64,000 nucleotides of DNA from Breoghania sp963678585 (GTDB taxonomy: Bacteria > Pseudomonadota > Alphaproteobacteria > Rhizobiales > Stappiaceae). Position 1 is the stretch's first letter; each line of letters begins with the position of its first letter. The translations under genes were made by a program, and so were the position numbers. The DNA is taken from the NCBI GenBank assembly GCA_963678585.2, contig CAXXGA010000002.1, positions 558,001 to 622,000 of the forward strand, read 5' to 3'. Below, one piece after another: positions 18,564 to 25,659 of this stretch. The notes under the pieces were generated by a model. It saw only the letters and a list, made by a program, of their open reading frames with translations, searched no databases and was not told the DNA's origin.

Positions 18564-19028
18564 ATGACGATCGACAGCGAAGTGAATGCCTTGTGCCAGG
18601 TTCCCCTGTTCAAGGGAATCGACCCGGCAAAACTCAGGCTTCTTGCCTTTATCAGCGAACGAACCCGATTCGAGCCCGGCGAGCACCTGTGCTCGCAAGG
18701 CGAGGCGGGCGACAGCGCCTTCATCATTCTCGATGGCGCGGCCAATGTGCTGGTGGCTACGGAGCGCGGCGATCAGGTTGTGGCGAATGTGGGCACCAAC
18801 GACATCGTGGGCGAGATCGCGATCCTGTGCGATGTGCCACGCACCGCGTCTCTGGTGGCCGTGTCAGATATGGATGTGCTGACCATTTCCAAGGACAATT
18901 TCCTGAAATTGCTGAAGGAATTCCCCGAGATTGCGCTTGAGGTGATGCGTGTGCTCGCCCAGCGTCTGGAAAAGACGACCCGTGATCTCGGCGCCGCCAA
19001 CGCGACCCTGGCGGGGAAAACCTGCTGA
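18564..19028 (+). CDS. Stand-alone cyclic-nucleotide-binding domain protein
   Basis: The product is 154 aa and is essentially one cNMP-binding domain with a short C-terminal helix, without the DNA-binding HTH of Crp/Fnr proteins. The phosphate-binding cassette reads VGEIAILCDVPRTASLVA, keeping the Glu that binds the ribose and the Arg that binds the cyclic phosphate, so cAMP binding is likely. The ATG follows GAGAGAG. It is encoded after the ABC-exporter-like gene and upstream of a cyclase, so it probably passes the cAMP signal to a partner protein, possibly the ABC-like protein. Confidence 0.85.
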   Translation: MTIDSEVNALCQVPLFKGIDPAKLRLLAFISERTRFEPGEHLCSQGEAGDSAFIILDGAANVLVATERGDQVVANVGTNDIVGEIAILCDVPRTASLVAVSDMDVLTISKDNFLKLLKEFPEIALEVMRVLAQRLEKTTRDLGAANATLAGKTC

Positions 19029-19495
19029 CCCGCACATGGGCGGATGTCCGGACCTGTGGCAAGCATCACCCGCTGCATCTCCGAGCAGGCGCAGCGTCCG
19101 GGAAGCGAGATGCTGTGACTCTCATCACAGTAACATTCCAGCAAACTGTTAGGCTCGATGATTGGCAAAAGGTGCTAGCCTGCTGGTGTCGAGGCTGTCG
19201 GTTCCGTTGACGGTCGAGAGGCATTGGCGCAGCCCGTAAAGGGCAGAGTTCTCACCCGGAGCCTTGTTGAGAGCGGGGCCGCCCTGATCTTCTTTCCGGA
19301 GCCGATGGAAGCTCCGGCGACGAGCTCAGGTTGGAAACACTCGGTTGCACCGGGCGAGAGAACGGGACGCAGTCCGGGACCTGCGGCGGGCGGGCCGGAT
19401 AATTTGGGAGCCGGATCGACAAGAGACGGCACAGTGTTCAGGAAAAGGGGCGGAATACCCCTTTTGAAAGCGAGAGCAGTCAGGAGAAGATCGCA
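19029..19495 (+). other. Long intergenic leader before the MBL-fold gene
   Basis: This 467-base stretch has no convincing gene. It holds the CRP-like palindrome at 19113-19130 and, near its end, a hairpin at 19443-19465 (AAAAGGGG pairing with CCCCTTTT, 7-base loop), 30 bases before the TTG start and just ahead of the AGGAGAAG ribosome site. The hairpin could be a weak terminator or attenuator within a 5' leader. Confidence 0.5.
19113..19130. promoter_or_regulatory. CRP-like palindrome CTGTGA-N6-TCACAG
   Basis: Perfect 6-bp arms around a 6-base spacer give the TGTGA-N6-TCACA pattern known for CRP-family proteins. It lies 84 bases after the cNMP-binding gene and about 365 bases before the MBL/cyclase genes. 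It could be the operator of an internal promoter driving them. Confidence 0.6.
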
Positions 19496-20317
19496 TTGGC
19501 GCGTGAATTTTCCTTGCGTTTCTGGGGGGTGCGCGGGTCGACGCCTGCGCCGGGAGCAGAGACGCTGCGTTATGGAGGAGAGACCACTTCTCTGGAGATC
19601 CGTGCCGGCGATCAGGTCATTCTCATCGATTGCGGCTCCGGCGCGCGCAATCTCGGCCGTGAACTCGTGAAGGGCGATCAGCACAAGATCGATCTGCTGT
19701 TCACCCACACGCACCTCGACCACATCTGCGGCCTGCCGTTTTTCCAGCCCGCCTATGACGCCTCCTATGAGGTGCGCTGCTGGGCAGGGCATTTCCGGGA
19801 TCGTTGCTGCCTGCTCGATGTCGTCTGCCGGATCATGTCGCCGCCGATCTTCCCGGTCGCCGCCGAAACGCTGAAAGGCGTCTCTTTCGAGACGTATGTG
19901 CCCGGCGACGAATGGATGCTGGGCAACGTGAAGGTGGAGACGACGCGGCTCAATCATCCCGGCGGAGCCTGCGGCTACCGTCTGACCTTCGAAGGCCGTT
20001 CGCTTGCCGTGATTACCGATCACGAGCATGGCGATCCCGATATCGACGCTGCCGTTGAAGCCTTCGTGAAGGATGTGGACGTGATGATCTACGACGCTAC
20101 CTACACGGATGAGGAGTTGCCCCGCTATGTCGGTTGGGGCCATTCCACATGGCAGGAAGCGTTGCGCCTGTCGAAAAAGGCCAATGTGAAGCGGCCGGTG
20201 ATGTTCCATCACGACCCGGCGCGTACGGACGACCAGCTGGACGCCATTTCAGCGGAGGTGGAAAGCCGTCATCCGGGAGCAACGGTCGCCGTGCAGGGCG
20301 AGACGATCCTTATCTGA
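19496..20317 (+). CDS. Metallo-beta-lactamase-fold hydrolase
   Basis: The product is 273 aa. The metal-binding motif THTHLDHICG (HxHxDH) and later ligands (the His in LNHPGGACGY, the Asp in ITDHEHGD, and MFHHDPARTDD near the end) are in the order expected for the MBL fold of RNase Z or phosphodiesterase-like enzymes. The start is TTG, set 5 bases after AGGAGAAG; no in-frame ATG lies near. Encoded between a cNMP-binding protein and an adenylate cyclase, it may be a cyclic-nucleotide phosphodiesterase. That role is inferred from context only. Confidence 0.87.
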   Translation: MAREFSLRFWGVRGSTPAPGAETLRYGGETTSLEIRAGDQVILIDCGSGARNLGRELVKGDQHKIDLLFTHTHLDHICGLPFFQPAYDASYEVRCWAGHFRDRCCLLDVVCRIMSPPIFPVAAETLKGVSFETYVPGDEWMLGNVKVETTRLNHPGGACGYRLTFEGRSLAVITDHEHGDPDIDAAVEAFVKDVDVMIYDATYTDEELPRYVGWGHSTWQEALRLSKKANVKRPVMFHHDPARTDDQLDAISAEVESRHPGATVAVQGETILI

Positions 20318-20500
20318 GCGTGGCGCGCCAATGGCGGGTCGGATCGGGGCCGGGGGCTGCAACCGGCCGCCGGTGCGGGAGGACGCGACGGCGCTCCGCC
20401 GCTGCCGACGGATGCGGCGAACAGGTTGCGGGCGTTTCAGGCGTGTTGAGGGAGCGGGTGAGAGCAGGATTGCGCCTGCGGGAACATTCGGGGGGATGAC

Positions 20501-21886
20501 GTGGCTCGATTTGCGGGACTGCTTCGCAGACAGGCGATGCCGGAGACGATCCCGGCCCGAATGGCCGAGGAGATCAGCCGACAGGATGCGGCAGCCGAAA
20601 GGCTGATCGGCTGGGTTCAGCTTGGCGTCGTTCTTTTCTTCGCCCTTCTCTATTCCATTGCGCCGCGTGCGGAAGGAACGTCCGGGTTCAACTTCGTGCC
20701 CTGGGCGCTCGGCGCGTATTTTCTCTTCACGATCTGGCGTCTGTGGCTCTCCTACCGCCGCGAGATGCCGGTCTGGGCGCTCAACCTCTCCATCGTCGTC
20801 GACATGCTGCTGCTGGTCGGGATCATCTTTTCCTTCCACATCCAGTACGACCAGCATCCGACTTTCTATCTGAAAGCGCCAACGGTGATGTACATGTTCC
20901 TGTTCATCGCCCTGCGCGCGCTGCGGCTGGATCCGCGCTTCGTCCTGACCGCCGGCGGTATCGCGGCAATCGGCTGGATCGCTCTGGTCGCCTATGCGGT
21001 GATGGCGGACCCGGATCACATGCTGGTGACGCGCAACTACGTGCGCTATCTCACGTCCAATTCCATCCTGATCGGGGCAGAACTCGACAAGCTCATCATC
21101 ATCATCGCCGTTACGCTTGTTCTGGCTTTCGGCCTTGCCCGTGCCCGGCATATCTTCTTCGATGCCATACGCGATCACATGGCAGCCAGCGATCTGAGAC
21201 GGTTTTTCGAACCCGAGGTCGCAAGCACCATCACCGAGGGCCAGGTCGAAATCGAGGCCGGGCAGGGGATGGTTGTGGAAGCCGCAGTGCTGATGGTCGA
21301 TATCCGCGGCTTCTCGCCGGTAGCCGCCAAATTGCCGCCGGAAACGATCATGCGCGTGCTGGGCTGTTATCAGGGCTGCGCCGCACCCGTGATCAAGCGG
21401 CGCGGCGGGCGCATCGACAAATATCTGGGCGACGGCATTCTGGCGACCTTCGGTGCGCTGTCCCCCTCGCAGACATTCGCCGCCGATGCGGTGGCCGCCG
21501 CAATGGAGATCATCGCGGTGATCCATGCCGCACAATCCGATTTCGAGGAGGCGGGATGGCCGGGCAAGATGCGTGTCGGCGTGGCCGTCACATCGGGCGA
21601 ATTGACCATCGGCGTTGTCGGTGTTGCAGACCGTCTGGAGTACACCGTGATCGGCGCGCCGGTGAACCTTGCGGCCAAGCTTGAAAACGCCAACAAGAAA
21701 TTTGCCACCTGCGCCGTCGCGGCTCTGGAGACCTATGAACTGGCTACTCGGCAGGGCGCACACGTGAAGGCCATCGAACGGCGTCAGGGCGTCGATATCG
21801 ACGGGGTGGAGGGCGTTGTCGATGTGGCTTTTCTGGTGAGCGAGCAAGCGTCCGAGGTTCAGGGGGAGAGTTGGGAACAGCTTTAG
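20501..21886 (+). CDS. Integral-membrane class III adenylate cyclase
   Basis: The product is 461 aa. The N-terminal half (about 35-225) has around six membrane segments and no large extracytoplasmic domain. A helical linker (DLRRFFEPEVASTITEG) leads into the catalytic domain from about 262. Metal Asp motifs are MVDIRGFS and LGDGILATFG; the adenine-selecting Lys (IDKYLGD) and Thr (EYTVIGA) are present. The transition-state pair reads VNLAAKLE, with Lys where Arg is usual, a form I associate with several rhizobial cyclases. The GTG start follows GGGGGATGAC. It ends the ABC/cNMP/MBL gene set. Confidence 0.9.
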   Translation: MARFAGLLRRQAMPETIPARMAEEISRQDAAAERLIGWVQLGVVLFFALLYSIAPRAEGTSGFNFVPWALGAYFLFTIWRLWLSYRREMPVWALNLSIVVDMLLLVGIIFSFHIQYDQHPTFYLKAPTVMYMFLFIALRALRLDPRFVLTAGGIAAIGWIALVAYAVMADPDHMLVTRNYVRYLTSNSILIGAELDKLIIIIAVTLVLAFGLARARHIFFDAIRDHMAASDLRRFFEPEVASTITEGQVEIEAGQGMVVEAAVLMVDIRGFSPVAAKLPPETIMRVLGCYQGCAAPVIKRRGGRIDKYLGDGILATFGALSPSQTFAADAVAAAMEIIAVIHAAQSDFEEAGWPGKMRVGVAVTSGELTIGVVGVADRLEYTVIGAPVNLAAKLENANKKFATCAVAALETYELATRQGAHVKAIERRQGVDIDGVEGVVDVAFLVSEQASEVQGESWEQL

Positions 21887-22047
21887 TCCTGACAATTGTC
21901 CGCTGTTCGGCTTGTGTTTTGTCGCCATCAGTCGCCGTAACGTGAGTTTGCCGTCGTCTGCGACTTGACCCGGCGTTCACGACCTGCAAGCTGTGGCTGG
22001 ATTCACAATCCGGCCGGCCGGTCGGATTTACTTCCGGGAGGATATAA

Positions 22048-22815
22048 ATGCAGTTGGATGGTTCGCTCGCCGCGGTGGTAACCGGCGGGGCTTCGGGCTT
22101 GGGTGCGGCAACGGGCAAGATGCTCGCCGAGGCCGGTGTCAAGGTCACGTTGTTCGATCTGAACGAGGAGGTCGGAGAGAAGACGGCAGCCGAAATCGGC
22201 GCCAAATTCGTCAAGGTCGACGTTTCCAGCGAAGAGAGCGTTGTTGCAGGCTTTGCCGCTGCGCGCGAGGCGCATGGTCAGGAACGCATTCTGGTCAACT
22301 GTGCCGGCATCGGTCCCGCCGCCAAGACTGTCTCGCGCGGCGAGCCGCATTCCATGAGCTTTTTCGAAAAGGTTATCTCCATCAATCTGGTCGGCAGCTT
22401 CTGCTGCATCACCCATTCGGCGGCCGGGATGATCAAGCTCGATCCGATCTCCGAGGACGGCGCGCGCGGCGTGATGGTCTCCACCGCTTCTGTGGCTGCC
22501 TTTGACGGTCAGGTCGGTCAGGTCGCCTATGCGGCCTCCAAAGGTGGCATCGCGGCCATGACGCTGCCGGTTGCCCGCGATCTCTCCCAGTACGGCATCC
22601 GCGTGATGACGATTGCACCGGGCATCTTCGAGACCCCGATGCTGCTCGGTCTGCCGCAAGAGGTGCAGGACAGCCTCGGCAAGCAGGTGCCGTTCCCCTC
22701 GCGCCTCGGAAAGCCGGATGAGTATGCCAAGCTGGTCAAATCCATCTGCGAAAACGACATGCTGAACGGCGAGATCATCCGCCTCGACGGCGCGATCCGC
22801 ATGGCCCCGCGCTAA
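22048..22815 (+). CDS. SDR-family 3-hydroxyacyl-CoA dehydrogenase (HSD10-like)
   Basis: The product is 255 aa. The NAD-binding TGGASGLG motif is at residues 12-19, NCAGIG follows, and the active site shows a Ser in VSTASVAAFDG and Tyr-Lys in YAASKGG. The sequence is closest in look to type 2 / HSD17B10 3-hydroxy-2-methylbutyryl-CoA or 3-hydroxyacyl-CoA dehydrogenases of isoleucine and fatty-acid breakdown: it has the FFEKVISINLVGSF segment and the C-terminal MLNGEIIRLDGAIRM. GGGAGGATAT precedes the ATG. It appears monocistronic, with a strong terminator after it. Confidence 0.87.
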   Translation: MQLDGSLAAVVTGGASGLGAATGKMLAEAGVKVTLFDLNEEVGEKTAAEIGAKFVKVDVSSEESVVAGFAAAREAHGQERILVNCAGIGPAAKTVSRGEPHSMSFFEKVISINLVGSFCCITHSAAGMIKLDPISEDGARGVMVSTASVAAFDGQVGQVAYAASKGGIAAMTLPVARDLSQYGIRVMTIAPGIFETPMLLGLPQEVQDSLGKQVPFPSRLGKPDEYAKLVKSICENDMLNGEIIRLDGAIRMAPR

Positions 22816-22833
22816 GCGTTCGCCATAAACAAG

Positions 22834-22867
22834 AAAACGACCGGGCCTTATTGGGCCCGGTCGTTTT
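22834..22867. terminator. Bidirectional intrinsic terminator
   Basis: A 14-bp stem (22834-22847 with 22854-22867) and 6-base loop, bounded by AAAA and TTTT, between the convergent SDR and trpE(G) genes. Confidence 0.9.
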
Positions 22868-22900
22868 CGTATCAGCCGCAATTTCGGTTCGCAGGCGCTG

Positions 22901-25081
22901 TCAGGCGACAGCCTTCGCCTTCTTGCGCGCCAGACCTTCCACCACGTTGAAGATGATCCGGTGCCCGGCTTCCTGATCGAGCGACATGATCGATTCCGGG
23001 TGGAACTGGACGGCCGCAATCGGCTCGCGCACATGCTCAATGGCCATGATCGTGCCGTCCTCGGACTGCGAGACCACCCGGAAATCCTCGTTCAGCGTCT
23101 CGCGCTTGGCGTGGAGCGAGTGATAGCGCCCGACGGTGACCGGCGATTCCAGCCCGTGGAAGAGCAGGGAGTTGTCCTCGAATGTCACCGCAGACGGCTT
23201 GCCGTGCATCGGGATTTCGAGCTGGTCGAGTTCGCCGCCGAAGGCTTCCGCCAGCGCCTGCAGGCCGAGACAGACGCCGAAGATCGGCAGGCCGCGCGCC
23301 CGCGCCCGCCCGATGGTTGCCGCGCAATCGAAATCGCGTGGATTGCCCGGGCCGGGTGACAGCACGACGAGATCCGGGTTGATGTCGTGGAAGACGGCAT
23401 CGGCCACAGGAGAACGGTAGGTCACGACTTCCGCGCCTGTCTGGCGGAAGTAGTTGGCGAGCGTATGGACGAAGCTGTCCTCGTGATCGACCAGCAGGAT
23501 CTTGATGCCTTCGCCGGGAAGCGGGCCCTTCTGGGTGGCAGTTGCCGGGTTGAGCGCAAGGCCCGCCTCGCGAACGGCGGCGCGCATGGCCTCCGCCTTC
23601 AGCTCGGTTTCCGCCTCTTCGTCCTCCGGCACGCTGTCGAACAGCAGCGTCGCGCCCGCACGGATCTGCGCCACACCGTCCTTGATGCGCACGGTGCGCA
23701 GCGTCAGGCCGGTGTTCATGTCGCCGTTGAACAGAACCGCGCCGATGGCCCCGCCATACCAGGCACGCGGGCTCTTCTCGTGGTTCTCCACGAACTCCAT
23801 CGCCCAACGCTTCGGCGCGCCCGTTACCGTCACCGCCCACGTGTGGGAGAGGAACGCATCCAGCGCATCCATGCCCTGCCTGAGCGTGCCCTCGATATGG
23901 TCGACAGTGTGGATCAGGCGGGAATACATCTCGATCTGACGTCGTCCGATGACACGCACCGAGCCCGGTTCGCAGATGCGCGACTTGTCGTTGCGATCCA
24001 CGTCGGAGCACATGGTCAGTTCCGCTTCGTCCTTCTTGGAATTCAGGAGCTTGCGGATCTGGGCCTCGTCCTCGATGGCGTTCTTGCCGCGCCGGATGGT
24101 GCCGGAAATCGGGCAGGTCTCCACGCGCCGTCCGCCCGTCACGCGGACATACATCTCCGGCGATGCACCGACGAGATATTCCGAATGGCCGAGATTGATG
24201 AAGAAGGCGTAGGGGGAAGGATTGATCGACTGAAGACGGCGGGAGACGGCGGAAGGCGGGTTGGGGCAGGGCTCGTAGAAAGTCTGGCCCGGAACGGTTT
24301 CGAACAGGTCGCCGCGCCTGAAATAATCCATCGCCGCACGGACCTGATCGGCATATTCGCCGGGCTTGTGATCGCCCCGGCCCGGATCGCCTTCCGCAGG
24401 CGTATAGGGGGTGCTTTCGCCGCTACGCTCAAGACCGACGGTGGACTTGCCGTCCGCCTCGAATTCGTATTCCAGCACATGCGCCTTGCGGCCGTAATGG
24501 TCGACGATGAGCATCTCGTCCGGCAGATAGAGCACCAGATCGCGCTGGTCGGCGGGGCGTTCGAGCTTCAGATCGATGGGTTCGAACTGGAAGCACAGAT
24601 CGTAGCCGAAGGCCCCGTAGAGGCCGAGGTGATCGTCGGGGCAGGAAAAAAGCGCGATGAGCGCGCGAACGACGGAGAAGGTGGAGGGCTGGCGGGAGCG
24701 TTCTTCTTCGGACAGGAACCGTGTCGGCTCCGCGATCCGGGCGGCGAACCCGTCCTCCAGTGTCTTCATCTCCGCAATGTCCGCGTGACCTTCCAGCACC
24801 CGCCCGATGGCGGGCAGCAGGACTTCGCCGCGTTCGTTGAGGGCGCGTACCGTCACCATGCGGTCGTTCGATTCCACGACAAGCGGCGGATTGACGAGGG
24901 CCATGTCCCAGCGCGTGTAACGGCCCGGATATTCGTAAGAGGACGAGAATACCGCGCCACGTTGCGTGTCGAGGCGATCCATCCACGCGCTCGTGCCCGC
25001 CGCATAATCTGCGTCACGCAGGCTGCGCGAAACGGTGATTCCTCCCGCCGTTTCGAAGCTCTGATCTGCCTTCAGAGTCAT
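22901..25081 (-). CDS. trpE(G): Fused anthranilate synthase TrpE(G)
   Basis: The product is 726 aa, with TrpE (chorismate-using component) at about 1-520 and TrpG (glutamine amidotransferase) from about 530. TrpE features include ESNDRMVTVRALNERGE near the feedback site and the C-terminal catalytic run with ETCPISGTIRRGKNAIEDE, ELTMCSDVDRNDKSRICEPG and MEFVENHEKSPRAWYGGAIG. TrpG has the nucleophile Cys in FGVCLGLQAL and His-Glu in VQFHPESI. It makes anthranilate from chorismate and glutamine for tryptophan. Such fusion is typical of Hyphomicrobiales. It is controlled by the trpL attenuator upstream. Confidence 0.95.
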   Translation of the reverse strand: MTLKADQSFETAGGITVSRSLRDADYAAGTSAWMDRLDTQRGAVFSSSYEYPGRYTRWDMALVNPPLVVESNDRMVTVRALNERGEVLLPAIGRVLEGHADIAEMKTLEDGFAARIAEPTRFLSEEERSRQPSTFSVVRALIALFSCPDDHLGLYGAFGYDLCFQFEPIDLKLERPADQRDLVLYLPDEMLIVDHYGRKAHVLEYEFEADGKSTVGLERSGESTPYTPAEGDPGRGDHKPGEYADQVRAAMDYFRRGDLFETVPGQTFYEPCPNPPSAVSRRLQSINPSPYAFFINLGHSEYLVGASPEMYVRVTGGRRVETCPISGTIRRGKNAIEDEAQIRKLLNSKKDEAELTMCSDVDRNDKSRICEPGSVRVIGRRQIEMYSRLIHTVDHIEGTLRQGMDALDAFLSHTWAVTVTGAPKRWAMEFVENHEKSPRAWYGGAIGAVLFNGDMNTGLTLRTVRIKDGVAQIRAGATLLFDSVPEDEEAETELKAEAMRAAVREAGLALNPATATQKGPLPGEGIKILLVDHEDSFVHTLANYFRQTGAEVVTYRSPVADAVFHDINPDLVVLSPGPGNPRDFDCAATIGRARARGLPIFGVCLGLQALAEAFGGELDQLEIPMHGKPSAVTFEDNSLLFHGLESPVTVGRYHSLHAKRETLNEDFRVVSQSEDGTIMAIEHVREPIAAVQFHPESIMSLDQEAGHRIIFNVVEGLARKKAKAVA

Positions 25082-25167
25082 TCCCTTGCTCCTTCAATCC
25101 TTTGCCGTCGGGCAATCTCTTGCCACCCGAACCGCACGATCGGGACACCGCAATCGGAAGGCCGGAA

Positions 25168-25212
25168 ACGACAAGGCCGCCCGAGGGGCAAATCCCTGGG
25201 CGGCCTTGTCGT
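25168..25212 (-). terminator. trp attenuator hairpin
   Basis: A perfect 15-bp stem (25168-25182 with 25198-25212); the loop itself can pair AGGG with CCCT. It lies between trpL and trpE(G), read on the minus strand, and is followed by only a short U run. Its position fits the terminator form of trp attenuation. Confidence 0.8.
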
Positions 25213-25246
25213 CACCAGCATGCGGACATGCGTCGTCGCGGCCACC

Positions 25247-25291
25247 CTAGGGGCGCCACCACCAGCTCGTCATGTTGCGCGTGTTGATCAT
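25247..25291 (-). CDS. trpL: trpL leader peptide, MINTRNMTSWWWRP
   Basis: A 14-codon ORF with three consecutive Trp codons (TGG TGG TGG) ends 34 bases before the attenuator stem. Stalling at these codons when charged Trp-tRNA is scarce lets trpE(G) be transcribed. The sequence resembles the leader peptides of Sinorhizobium and relatives (Asn-Thr, then WWW-Arg). A promoter is placed so that transcription would begin at the A of the ATG, so the leader is probably leaderless as known in rhizobia. The attenuated transcript there also acts as a small RNA (rnTrpL) in trans; that is inferred here. Confidence 0.9.
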   Translation of the reverse strand: MINTRNMTSWWWRP

Positions 25292-25298
25292 GGCAAAC

Positions 25299-25327
25299 TG
25301 GATAACCGAAACGGCGAGGCGATGCAA
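25299..25327 (-). promoter_or_regulatory. Sigma70 promoter of trpL-trpE(G)
   Basis: On the minus strand, TTGCAT (25327-25322) and TATCCA (25304-25299) are 17 bases apart. Seven bases separate the -10 box from the trpL ATG, so transcription should start at or next to the A of the start codon. Confidence 0.7.
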
Positions 25328-25470
25328 CGCTGTTGCTCTTGCGGTGGAAAGGGCGCCGAAATTTCTCCGCTCTTGCGCCCGACATGGGCTCGACCGCCGC
25401 TGACGCTCGGTTATGATGATGTGACAGGGCCGATTGGTTGCCTTGCAGGAAATTCTCGGGTGGGGGCTCT

Positions 25471-25656
25471 ATGCAGCAGAAACGGGATTTGTCTGAGATG
25501 GTCGACGCCCTGGCGGCCTCGGTCGGGATCGTCATGGAAGAGGGGTGGCGCGCGGGCGTGACAGCCCATTTCGAGGCCATCGCCAAGGCAGCGGAAGAGG
25601 TGGATGCCGTGCCGCTGGATAACGCCGCCGAACCCGCCTGGCATTACGAGGCCTGA
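25471..25656 (+). CDS. AtzG-like small subunit (DUF4089)
   Basis: The product is 61 aa, MQQKRDLSEMVDALAASVGI onward, a short helical protein of the AtzG/DUF4089 type. Known AtzG proteins form a tight complex with the amidase AtzE and are needed for it to fold. Here the gene ends 3 bases before the AtzE-like gene, so co-translation is expected. The start at 25471 is preferred over an in-frame codon at 25438 because the family N-terminus begins close to it. The operon is divergent from trpL. Confidence 0.78.
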   Translation: MQQKRDLSEMVDALAASVGIVMEEGWRAGVTAHFEAIAKAAEEVDAVPLDNAAEPAWHYEA

Positions 25657-25659
25657 CCG

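Noticed and set aside
23387..25561. 724-aa plus-strand open frame over trpE(G)
   Set aside because: It is antisense to a gene with full TrpE and TrpG motifs and to the trpL leader.
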